Shown one piece after another: positions 15,994 through 24,069 of a stretch of 64,000 nucleotides of DNA. The stretch lies in contig CAVSAJ010000001.1 of the NCBI GenBank assembly GCA_963725895.1, positions 1,860,001-1,924,000 on the forward strand, given 5' to 3'. The translations under genes were made by a program, and so were the position numbers. Below the pieces are notes generated by a model that had not been told where the DNA came from, did no database searches, and saw only the letters and a list, made by a program, of their open reading frames with translations. Source of the DNA: Bog-473 sp963725895 (GTDB lineage: Bacteria > Actinomycetota > Acidimicrobiia > Acidimicrobiales > RAAP-2). Position 1 is the first letter of the stretch. Each line of letters begins with the position of its first letter.

Positions 15994-16266
15994 CTACGAC
16001 GGACTGCCCGTCGCGGTCTTGGCAGCGGCAATCCGGCGAAGCGGCGGCAAGGTCGGCGGCGGCTGGCGCCGCGCCGGGAGGGTGGCCAACAGCGCCGCCG
16101 TGGCCTCGGTCACCTGGCTCACGGCGCGCTCGAAGGCCTCCTCGGTCTGAGGCGAGGTGGACTGCACGCCGCTGACCTTGCGGACGTACTGGCGCGCCGC
16201 CGCTTCGATCTCCTCGGGGGTGGCCGCGGGCTGGAGCCCGCGCAGGGTGGTGATGTTCCGGCACAT
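15994..16266 (-). CDS. DUF2277 family protein
   Basis: 90 residues starting MCRNITTLRGLQPAATPEEI, the highly conserved N-terminus of DUF2277, followed by AARQYVRKVSGVQSTSP and AFERAVSQVTEATAALL. Family members are small helical proteins of unknown function, widespread in Actinobacteria. The start is certain because MCRN is the conserved N-terminus. It reads toward the ArsR gene, whose operator lies just past its 3' end. Confidence 0.88.
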   Translation of the reverse strand: MCRNITTLRGLQPAATPEEIEAAARQYVRKVSGVQSTSPQTEEAFERAVSQVTEATAALLATLPARRQPPPTLPPLRRIAAAKTATGSPS

Positions 16267-16328
16267 GCGAATCACCCTACGCGCCGGGTGTGGCGGGCAA
16301 CCGGGGGCTTCCGCGCGGCAGACGCGAT

Positions 16329-18023
16329 TCAGACACGCCGGACGTGGCCGACGCAACGCCCGGGTACCACCTGCACGCTCACCTGGTCGGCGGACCGCGC
16401 GTTCTGCACCGTGAGGTGGTCGCTTCCCCGCGCGGACGTCAGGCGCCCGCCGTGGACCGTTGCGCAGTACCCGTGCCGATAGTGGACCTCCGTCGGCACG
16501 AAGACGACGGTCGGCGCGTGAACGTGCTGATTGGGCACGTAGCTGAGGTGGAAGATGTTGCTCAGGGGTGAATAGCTGAACGAGATCGGTGTCCCGGCGA
16601 CAGCCTGGGGATAGACCTGACTGAGGACAAGGGCCGTCGAGCGCAGGCGGCCGTCGGCCATGACGAGCGACTCGTCCGCGCTGCCGGTGGGATCGGCGTA
16701 GTACTTCCAGGACCAATAGGCCCACCCGACCTGCTCCGCATCCATCCGCGCCGTGAGGTCCGCCAACAGCGCGGGGTCGCTCGACGCGCCGAATTCGGTG
16801 ACGAACCACGCGGGCCCACCGGGTTGGTACGGCGATGCCATGGCCGGGCGGTCGCTTGCCCGCACGGCGAGCGAATGCTCCTCCTGGTCCTCGCACGCGT
16901 CCACGTTTGTCGGGTTCCCGGTGACGGGGTTGCGAGCCCCACAGTAGATGTGCACGTTGTAGACCAGGTTCGAAAGGTCCATCGGCCCGAGATAGGTCGG
17001 GAAGCCGCGGCTGGCGTAGTTGTCCGGCTCGTCGAAGATCAGGTGCCTGGGGTCGTTGGCCAGAATGGTCGGCACGACGCCGTCGGCGGGGTCGTGGGTC
17101 GGGCACCGAAGGGACGGGGCGCCATGGAGGGGGGTGCCGCTGTGCCCGGTGCCCGTGTAGAAGCATTCGAGCTCGGAGTCGAAGTGGGCGCCGCCGACTC
17201 GGGTCAGCGAGGTCGAGTACGGCTCGTTGAACGGGTCGTAGCCGAGGATCCACGGGTTGTGACGGAACGCATGCGCCACCAGTCCCCACATCCGGTCGTA
17301 CTCACCTTGCAGATCTCCCCGGACGTTGTTGCGCCAGAAGTGGCCGAAGGCGATGCCCGCCGCATGCGTGCCGTACTCGAGGGACCATCGCCCAGGTGGG
17401 TCGACGCTGGGCACGTTGTTCGTGCAGACGGCCCAGTTCGGCTCTCCCTCGCCCTCGAACCTCTCGTTGTACACGTCCTGGTGCATGTCCAGGATCGTGT
17501 AGATGTGGAACCGGCCGAGCAGGTCCACCGTTGTCTTCAACCTGTTCACATAGCGGTCGAAGACGGCGCGGTTGAACTGGTTCGGGTTCTTCGGGGTTCC
17601 TTTGCCGCAGATCGCCGGGTCATTGGCCGACGCGGTTCCCGGCTCCAGCCCCTGCCATGTCATGCCGAGCCGGACCACGTTGAAGCCCAGCCGGGCCATC
17701 AGCGAGGCATCGGCCGACGAGAGGTTCCACGGCTTGCCCCGGTCAGGGAACAGCTCGAAGGGGGGGTGCTTGTACACCGCGTTCACCCCGTGGAAGAACA
17801 CGACACGCCCGGAGCGGTCGAGGAGATACGGTCCGCCGAGCGACCGGATCGTGCCCGACACCGCCGGGGCACCCGAGGGAACCACCGTCGGAGAATGCAG
17901 GCTGGGCAGCTTCGTCATGGGCCCCGCTGACGTGGCCGACCCGGATCCCGGCGCCACCAGGAGCGCCAGCGCGACCACCGCCAGGACCGCAGCCGTCAGC
18001 GCGCCTGGAAATTTCCTGAGCAC
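16329..18023 (-). CDS. Secreted GH5-type glycoside hydrolase, endoglycoceramidase-like
   Basis: 564 residues with a signal peptide (LRKFPGALTAAVLAVVALAL, cleavage near SATSAGP). The TIM-barrel motifs are clear: VVFFHGVNAVYK, LGFNVVRLGMTWQGLEP, YTILDMHQDVYNE, the acid/base Glu in ILGYDPFNEPYS, and the nucleophile Glu in PAWFVTEFGASSD, then YWSWKYYADPTG. This layout and a ~95-residue C-terminal beta domain match endoglycoceramidase/glucosylceramidase-like GH5 enzymes, which cleave the sugar from glycolipids. The substrate is inferred from motif style only. No other carbohydrate genes adjoin it. Confidence 0.85.
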   Translation of the reverse strand: MLRKFPGALTAAVLAVVALALLVAPGSGSATSAGPMTKLPSLHSPTVVPSGAPAVSGTIRSLGGPYLLDRSGRVVFFHGVNAVYKHPPFELFPDRGKPWNLSSADASLMARLGFNVVRLGMTWQGLEPGTASANDPAICGKGTPKNPNQFNRAVFDRYVNRLKTTVDLLGRFHIYTILDMHQDVYNERFEGEGEPNWAVCTNNVPSVDPPGRWSLEYGTHAAGIAFGHFWRNNVRGDLQGEYDRMWGLVAHAFRHNPWILGYDPFNEPYSTSLTRVGGAHFDSELECFYTGTGHSGTPLHGAPSLRCPTHDPADGVVPTILANDPRHLIFDEPDNYASRGFPTYLGPMDLSNLVYNVHIYCGARNPVTGNPTNVDACEDQEEHSLAVRASDRPAMASPYQPGGPAWFVTEFGASSDPALLADLTARMDAEQVGWAYWSWKYYADPTGSADESLVMADGRLRSTALVLSQVYPQAVAGTPISFSYSPLSNIFHLSYVPNQHVHAPTVVFVPTEVHYRHGYCATVHGGRLTSARGSDHLTVQNARSADQVSVQVVPGRCVGHVRRV

Positions 18024-18088
18024 CGTTCTCAGTCTGGCCGCAACGCCTGCTCAGCAGGGCGCGCCCGCCCTGGACAGCGCCAGCGGAC

Positions 18089-18961
18089 TCAGGCCACCTG
18101 CTCCATGGCCAGGTCGATCTCGACGTTGCCCGACACGCTGCGCACGCTGAGGTCGGCCCGGGCGTCATGCCGGGTCGGCCCCGGACGGTCGCCGAGCGGG
18201 ATGGCCGAACTCACCGAACCCGACACGGTTTCGACATCGACGTGCAGATCCACGCCACGGGCCACTCCGACGGACACATCGCCCGAGACCGAGCGCACGC
18301 GCAAGGTGCCCTCGCCGAGCGCGAGCACCCGCACGTCACCGGACACGTTGACGATCGTGGCGCCCTGCGCGAGATCACCCAGGCGAACCATGCCCGAGGT
18401 CGCCTTCACCTCGACGCGGGCGCCCGCGGCGCCGAGCTCGAGGTCGCCTGACGTAGTCGAGAACACGGCGCTGCCGGCGACACTCGAACACCGGAGATCG
18501 CCCGACGCGGTGTGGGCGCGTAGCTCCCCACCGACGTTGCCGACCGTGATACGGCCCGTGGCGGACGTGGCGTGGACGTCGGCTGCGACGTCGTCGGCCG
18601 AGATGTCGCCGCTCGCCGTCTTGAAGTCGGCGTTGCCAACGGGCCCGGTGACTTCGACGTCGGCCGAGGCGGTGGCGGCGGTCACATCGCTCCCCTCCGG
18701 CAGGACGACCCGTACCGACACCGCGTTGCGACGCAAGAAGCGCGTCCCATGCGTCTTCGGCACTTTCACGACCACCAGGTGGCGGCTCCCCGACGGCCGG
18801 TACTCCAGCGTCGCCCGATCGACCAGCTCCTGGGCGCCCGGCGTCTCGGGCTCGAGCGAGATGCTGGTCGTGGACGTCTTCTTCGACGTGATGGCCACGA
18901 GGCCGACTGCGTTCTCCACCACCAGACGGACGTGGCCCGGAGTCTCGAATGTCTTCTCCAT
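18089..18961 (-). CDS. DUF4097 (adhesin-like beta-repeat) protein
   Basis: 290 residues from ATG 18961, with AAGGGAG about 10 nt upstream. The body is built of repeated short beta strands with the recurring TASGDI/TTSGDLEL/SVSGDV pattern, the hallmark of DUF4097 parallel beta-helix proteins. There is no signal peptide. It starts 14 bp after the HicB-like gene, and this pairing is recurrent in Actinobacteria. The role is unknown; a structural or cell-envelope stress function has been suggested for relatives. Ends with IDLAMEQVA. Confidence 0.8.
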   Translation of the reverse strand: MEKTFETPGHVRLVVENAVGLVAITSKKTSTTSISLEPETPGAQELVDRATLEYRPSGSRHLVVVKVPKTHGTRFLRRNAVSVRVVLPEGSDVTAATASADVEVTGPVGNADFKTASGDISADDVAADVHATSATGRITVGNVGGELRAHTASGDLRCSSVAGSAVFSTTSGDLELGAAGARVEVKATSGMVRLGDLAQGATIVNVSGDVRVLALGEGTLRVRSVSGDVSVGVARGVDLHVDVETVSGSVSSAIPLGDRPGPTRHDARADLSVRSVSGNVEIDLAMEQVA

Positions 18962-18975
18962 TTCCGTTGCTCCCT

Positions 18976-19449
18976 TCAAGTCGATCCGTAGCCGCGCAGG
19001 CGGTTGCCGCCGCGTCCGCTCTTGCTCCGCTGCACCGAGACCCCTCGCTCGAGCGTCCGCGCGATGTACGTGTTGACCGAGACGCCCTCGCGGGCCGCGC
19101 CCTCCTCCACCTGGTTCTTGAGGCCCTCGCTCAGGCGCAGCGTGATGCGGGCCGTGAGCTCTCCCCCGGTGGACCCGTCTCCGGCGACATGGCTCTCGGC
19201 TGGATGTTCCTCCTCGACGTAGGCCAGGTCCACGTCGTCGCCGGCCACCCGGATCTCGACGCGCCCTTCGGGAAGGTCGGCCGACAGCTCCGCCGCGACG
19301 TCGGAGAGAAGGTCGAGGATCCGGCCGGGTAGCGCCCGGCCCAGCAGCTCGGCGATGCGCTCGGCCACCTCGGCGACGGTGTCGTCACCCAGCTCGCCGA
19401 CGCTGATCACGTCCGACCGCAGACCCTCGACCGCCAGCGACATCTTCAT
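18976..19449 (-). CDS. HicB-like/ribbon-helix-helix protein paired with DUF4097
   Basis: 157 residues. The C-terminal ~50 residues, ARITLRLSEGLKNQVEEGAA then REGVSVNTYIARTLERGV, form a ribbon-helix-helix DNA-binding module like that of HicB/Arc antitoxins. The N-terminal part is helical and acidic (VAERIAELLGRALPGRILDL). The tail SKSGRGGNRLRGYGS is basic. It probably represses its own operon through the palindromes at its start codon. Although such proteins are often labelled antitoxins, no toxin gene is beside it; the partner is the DUF4097 gene. Confidence 0.72.
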   Translation of the reverse strand: MKMSLAVEGLRSDVISVGELGDDTVAEVAERIAELLGRALPGRILDLLSDVAAELSADLPEGRVEIRVAGDDVDLAYVEEEHPAESHVAGDGSTGGELTARITLRLSEGLKNQVEEGAAREGVSVNTYIARTLERGVSVQRSKSGRGGNRLRGYGST

Positions 19450-19452
19450 AGT

Positions 19453-19479
19453 GTCATGATGACATCATTCTGATGTCAT
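19453..19479. promoter_or_regulatory. Overlapping palindromes, probable RHH autoregulatory operator
   Basis: ATGACATCA-ttc-TGATGTCAT is a perfect 9-bp inverted repeat (19459-19479). It overlaps a second palindrome GTCAT-g-ATGAC (19453-19463). Repeated GTCAT units at fixed spacing, just upstream of the ribbon-helix-helix gene, are what tandem RHH dimers use. Confidence 0.65.
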
Positions 19480-19713
19480 GTCAAGACACGCCACGGCGGC
19501 ACCGGTCGAACGCGGCCGGACAGCGCCACGTGCAATCAACGTGTCAGGCCACCGGCACAGATTTGTGACGGTGTTGCGCGGGCCTGAGCGGTTCGTGCCG
19601 AGAACAAGCAAGGAGCTTTGTATCCGCCGCAATGGGTGGGTGCACGCCTGACGTCTCAGCGGGATGACCGGGTCGCCGTCTCCAGGGTGGCGATCGATTG
19701 GAGGAAGAGCAAA

Positions 19714-20100
19714 ATGCCGACCGGGCGACGAGCACCGCGTCAACTGGCCAACGTCGAAGGTATCTGCCTTCTCGAGGACGAGCTGAGCAGCGACGGCTGG
19801 CAGGTGTGCTGGATCCTCGACCTGTCCTCCCTCGGCATCGGCATCATGTTCCGTCACCAGCAAGAGGCCGAGCTCATCGGTCGCAAGATCGCTGTCGAGG
19901 TCCCGTCTGCCGAAGATTCCGTTCGGGTGCCCCTCGAAGGAGAGATCAAGAACGCGCTGATGATCGAGCCGGGGCTGGTTCGCGTCGGCGTCGAATTCAC
20001 CGGCGAGACGACGGGCGAGCAGGCCCTCGCAGCCGTGCTGAGTGCGCTTGCCGACGCAGAGGCCTCCGACGACATGGTCCTCCTTCGCGTGACCCCCTGA
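19714..20100 (+). CDS. PilZ-like domain protein
   Basis: 128 residues from ATG 19714, with GGAGGAAGA at ideal spacing. The fold reads as a beta barrel: GWQVCWILDLSSLGIGIMFR, where the conserved 'DLS-x-G-x-G' region corresponds to the PilZ D-x-S-x-x-G motif, then VPLEGEIKNALMIEPG and VRVGVEFTGETT. The N-terminal RRAPRQ could supply the R-x-x-x-R arginines for c-di-GMP, although it does not match cleanly. A role in c-di-GMP-responsive control is inference. The 234-bp gap before it (19480-19713) shows no gene, and no recognisable c-di-GMP riboswitch. Confidence 0.6.
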   Translation: MPTGRRAPRQLANVEGICLLEDELSSDGWQVCWILDLSSLGIGIMFRHQQEAELIGRKIAVEVPSAEDSVRVPLEGEIKNALMIEPGLVRVGVEFTGETTGEQALAAVLSALADAEASDDMVLLRVTP

Positions 20101-20143
20101 ACGTCGCGTGACTCCGTGAGCTCGAGGTAGCCGCGAGGCCGCC

Positions 20144-21169
<1,026 letters not shown>

Positions 21170-21252
21170 GTCGTCTGCTCTTTCTGCTTTTTCTGCTCTT
21201 TGGCTCTTTGGGTGTCTGCTCGTACCGCTTGATCTCTGCTCGTACTGCTCAG

Positions 21253-21846
21253 TTAGTGGTGGCGTTCCAGCTTAGGCAGCGCCACACGCCCCGTCCGTTG
21301 GAGCTCGACGACCGTGTAGGACTCCAAGAGCCCCTCGAAGTCGTCGATCTTCTCGGGACGCCCCGCCAGCATCACGGTCAGCCGGTCGGGCCCCACACTC
21401 ACGACCTCTCCGCCGAAGACACCCACCAGCTGAATGACCTGGGACCGCTCGGTCGGCCCCACGGCCACCGTCACCAGCACGAGCTCGCGCTCGACCGCCT
21501 CGGCGGGCGACAGCTCGTCGATGGAGACCACGTTGACCAACTTGTCCAGCTGCATGATCACCTGCTCGAGCGGTGCCGACTCGACGTCGACGACGATGGT
21601 GATGCGGCTGAAGCGGTGGTCCTCGTCGGTGGGCGCCACCGCCAGCGAGTAGATGTTGAAGCCGCGGCGGCTGAAGAGCCCTGCGACCCGGGCCAGGACC
21701 CCGGCCTTGTTCTCCACCAGCACCGAGAGGATGTGGTGGCGCGGCGCCCCCGCCTTGCCACCCGGCAGCGCACTCAGCCCTGCCGCACCCGCACCCGCAC
21801 CCGCACTCGCACTCGCACTCGCACTGCCCGACGCCGGCGCCGTCAC
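21253..21846 (-). CDS. ilvN: Acetolactate synthase, regulatory (small) subunit
   Basis: 197 residues from GTG 21846, overlapping the ilvB stop (GTGA). Two ACT-like parts: HHILSVLVENKAGVLARVAG and FSRRGFNIYSLAV (valine-binding ACT domain), then ELVLVTVAVGPTERSQVIQL and FGGEVVSVGPDRLTVMLAG. It holds the catalytic subunit in its active, feedback-sensitive form. The N-terminus carries an unusual Ser-Ala/Gly-Ala extension (residues 6-22) encoded by hexanucleotide repeats at 21785-21825. If translation starts later, this tail would be absent, but no better start is seen before HHILSV. Confidence 0.93.
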   Translation of the reverse strand: MTAPASGSASASASAGAGAGAAGLSALPGGKAGAPRHHILSVLVENKAGVLARVAGLFSRRGFNIYSLAVAPTDEDHRFSRITIVVDVESAPLEQVIMQLDKLVNVVSIDELSPAEAVERELVLVTVAVGPTERSQVIQLVGVFGGEVVSVGPDRLTVMLAGRPEKIDDFEGLLESYTVVELQRTGRVALPKLERHH

Positions 21847-23588
21847 CGACCCGCCTCCCGCGCCACAGGTGCCTGCTGGTCGGGGTGCACCACGATGTCG
21901 TCGTTGGACGCGCCCGCCGGCACCATCGGGAACACCTTCTCGAAGGCGTCGGTGCGGAAGTCGACCACCACGGGGCGGTCGTCGATGCCGTTCGCCTTCT
22001 CAATCGCCGGACCGACGTCCTCGGGCGTCTCGGCGCGGATACCCACACAGCCCATGGCCTCGGCCCACTTGACGTAGTCAGGCAGATCGGGCGAGAGGTA
22101 GACCTCCGAATAGCGCTCCCCGTAGAACATCTCCTGCCACTGGCGCACCATGCCGAGATACGCGTTGTTCAAGATGGCGATCTTGACCGGGATCTGCTCC
22201 GAGCTGGCGGTCACCAGCTCCTGGGCCGTCATCTGGAAGCAGCCGTCGCCGTCGATGGCCCACACGGTGCGGTCGGGCCGGCCGACCTTGGCCCCGATGG
22301 AGGCCGGCACGGCGAAGCCCATGGTGCCCGCGCCCCCGGAGTTGACCCAGGTGTAGGGGTGCTCGAAGTTCCAGTACTGCGACGCCCACATCTGGTGCTG
22401 GCCCACGCCGGCCACGACGATGGTGTCCTCGGTCGCAGAATCACGCAACTGCTCGACCACGTTCTGCGGCTTGATCGCTCCCCCGTCGGCATCCGCGTAA
22501 TGGAGCGGAAAGCGCTCCTGCCACTCGCGGATCTGGTGCCACCAGGGCGCGAGATCGCGGACGACGGGCGCGTCGCCGTGCGCGTCCATCGCGAGGAGCA
22601 GCTCCTCTATGACTTGGCGGCAGTCCCCCGCGATCCCCACGTCGGGCACGCGCACCTTGCCCAGCTCGGCCGGGTCGATGTCGACGTGAATGATCTTGGC
22701 CTCCGGTGCGAACGTGGAGATCTTGCCGGTCACCCGATCGTCGAAACGCGCGCCGAGGTTGATCAGCAGGTCGCTGCGCTGCATCGCGGTGACGGCGGTG
22801 TAGTGACCGTGCATGCCCGGCATCCCCAGGGCCTGAGGGTGCGAGTCCGGGAAGGCGCCGCGGGCCATCAGGGTGGTGACAACGGGGATCCCGGTGCGGT
22901 CGGCGAGCGCGCGGAGCGCCTCGGCGGCGCGGGCCTTGAGCACGCCACCGCCGACATAGAGCACCGGCCGCTCTGCCTGTGCGATGAGCTGGGCCGCCTG
23001 GCCGACGAGCACGGGGTCGCCGAACGTGACCGGGTGGTAGCCCGGCAGGTCCAGGTCGTCGACCGACGACGGCCAGTACCACTCCATCGTCTGATTCGAG
23101 ATGTCCTTGGGCAGGTCGATGAGCACCGGTCCCGGCCGCCCGGTCGTCGCCACGTGGAAGGCGGCGGCGACCACACGCGGAATGTCCTCGACGTCCTTGA
23201 TGAGCCAGTTGTGCTTCGTGATGCCCATGGTGACGCCGGTGATGTCGCACTCCTGGAAGGCGTCGGTGCCGATCGCCGGCGTGGCCACCTGACCCGACAC
23301 GACGATGAGCGGTGTCGAGTCCATGTAGGCGTTGGCCAGCGGCGTCACGATGTTGGTCGCCCCAGGGCCGCTCGTCACCATGGCGACACCCGGCCGGCCA
23401 GTCACCATCGCGTACCCCTCGGCCATGTGGCCCGCGCCCTGCTCGTGGCGCACCAGGACGTGACGGATGGACGAGTCGATGATGGGGTCGTACACCGGCA
23501 GGATGGCGCCGCCGGGCAGGCCGAACATCACGTCGACCCCCTCCATCTCGAGGCTCTTGATGAGGGCCTGAGCCCCTGTCATCTTCAT
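21843..23588 (-). CDS. ilvB: Acetolactate synthase, catalytic (large) subunit
   Basis: 581 residues. Thiamine-diphosphate enzyme that makes acetolactate from pyruvate. Catalytic Glu in VLVRHEQGAGHMAEGYA, MVTSGPGATNIVTPLANAY, the FAD-binding middle domain with LGMPGMHGHYTAVTAMQ, and the ThDP/Mg motif GDGCFQMTAQELVTASSEQ ending at ILNN. The start ATG 23588 begins MKMTGAQALIKSLEMEG, a family-typical N-terminus. It heads ilvB-ilvN-ilvC and is preceded by a leader peptide plus terminator that should attenuate transcription in response to Ile, Leu and Val. Confidence 0.95.
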   Translation of the reverse strand: MKMTGAQALIKSLEMEGVDVMFGLPGGAILPVYDPIIDSSIRHVLVRHEQGAGHMAEGYAMVTGRPGVAMVTSGPGATNIVTPLANAYMDSTPLIVVSGQVATPAIGTDAFQECDITGVTMGITKHNWLIKDVEDIPRVVAAAFHVATTGRPGPVLIDLPKDISNQTMEWYWPSSVDDLDLPGYHPVTFGDPVLVGQAAQLIAQAERPVLYVGGGVLKARAAEALRALADRTGIPVVTTLMARGAFPDSHPQALGMPGMHGHYTAVTAMQRSDLLINLGARFDDRVTGKISTFAPEAKIIHVDIDPAELGKVRVPDVGIAGDCRQVIEELLLAMDAHGDAPVVRDLAPWWHQIREWQERFPLHYADADGGAIKPQNVVEQLRDSATEDTIVVAGVGQHQMWASQYWNFEHPYTWVNSGGAGTMGFAVPASIGAKVGRPDRTVWAIDGDGCFQMTAQELVTASSEQIPVKIAILNNAYLGMVRQWQEMFYGERYSEVYLSPDLPDYVKWAEAMGCVGIRAETPEDVGPAIEKANGIDDRPVVVDFRTDAFEKVFPMVPAGASNDDIVVHPDQQAPVAREAGR

Positions 23589-23651
23589 GTGTGTTCCCCT
23601 GTTCCGCTGGGTTGTCGGTCGTCGTTCGTCGATGTCGAAGAGGTCCCGAAA

Positions 23652-23679
23652 TTGAAAAGACCCCCCGGATCGGGAGGTC
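23652..23679 (-). terminator. Rho-independent terminator of the ilvB attenuator
   Basis: On the coding strand GACCTCCCG and CGGGGGGTC form a 9-bp stem (one G-U pair) with a 3-nt loop, followed by TTTT. It lies 33 nt after the leader stop codon and ~65 nt before ilvB. Confidence 0.8.
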
Positions 23680-23680
23680 G

Positions 23681-23716
23681 GTAGGCGCGCGGTCTGCGAT
23701 CTGGGCGCGCGCCTAC
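23681..23716 (-). promoter_or_regulatory. Attenuator hairpin overlapping the ilvB leader stop codon
   Basis: GTAGGCGCGCG and CGCGCGCCTAC form a perfect 11-bp stem with a 14-nt loop. The coding-strand 5' arm includes the TAG of the leader peptide, so a terminating ribosome blocks it while one stalled upstream at the Ile-Leu-Val codons leaves it free. Confidence 0.75.
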
Positions 23717-23760
23717 GTTACGAGTACCAGAATCTCGGGACGGGTGCTGCGCTCGTTCAT
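23713..23760 (-). CDS. ilvB leader peptide (attenuation sensor)
   Basis: Fifteen codons encode MNERSTRPEILVLVT and end TAG. ATT CTG GTA CTC GTA places Ile, Leu, Val, Leu, Val in a row just before the stop, so all three end products of the pathway are sensed. It is followed by a perfect hairpin and then a terminator, and then ilvB. The design parallels the leuA leader in this window, down to the terminal Thr and the 9-10 nt between -10 box and start codon. Confidence 0.85.
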   Translation of the reverse strand: MNERSTRPEILVLVT

Positions 23761-23769
23761 GACGCTTTT

Positions 23770-23798
23770 ATTCTGGCATGGCTGCCGCCCCGGGACAA
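23770..23798 (-). promoter_or_regulatory. Sigma-70-type promoter of the ilvB leader
   Basis: Coding strand: TTGTCC (-35, 23793-23798), a 17-bp spacer, then CAGAAT (-10, 23770-23775). The leader ATG starts 9 nt after the -10. Matches to consensus are moderate (4 of 6 each), but spacing and position mirror the leuA leader promoter. Confidence 0.55.
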
Positions 23799-23901
23799 CC
23801 CGGCCCGGCGCCTGCGGCCGGACGGCGACCCGCCGGACACCTGGCCGCACCCCGGAGCTAGCGTGCCGGGCCCGACCAGCCCTCGCACGCAGCCTGACTC
23901 T

Positions 23902-24045
23902 TCAGCCCTCAGGTGGGGCGGACCTCTTCTGGCCGTGGGCGGTGAGGTTCTGGCGGAGCGCCGCGATCTCGGATTCCCAGCTCAGCCGGAAGCGCTCACC
24001 GATCTGGGTGGCGGAAAGATCGTCCACGTTCGAAATCCCGGACAT
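23902..24045 (-). CDS. Possible 47-residue protein downstream of ilvD
   Basis: ATG 24045 opens a 47-residue frame reading MSGISNVDDLSATQIGERFR, then LSWESEIAALRQNLTAHGQK. The middle is a regular amphipathic helix or short coiled coil. It starts 24 bp after the ilvD stop on the same strand, with only a weak ribosome site, and no family is recognised. The rest of the gap (23799-23901) shows nothing. Confidence 0.4.
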   Translation of the reverse strand: MSGISNVDDLSATQIGERFRLSWESEIAALRQNLTAHGQKRSAPPEG

Positions 24046-24069
24046 CGGTCTTCGTCCGATCCTCGTCCG

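Noticed and set aside
18976..19449. Classic HicAB toxin-antitoxin system
   Set aside because: No HicA-like double-stranded RNA-binding toxin is adjacent; the neighbour is a DUF4097 protein.
19480..19713. Possible c-di-GMP riboswitch before the PilZ-like gene
   Set aside because: I searched for the conserved GEMM core and its tetraloop-receptor elements and did not find them.
21885..23684. 599-codon open frame on the plus strand across ilvB
   Set aside because: Antisense shadow of ilvB, with no recognisable motif and shadow-like composition.
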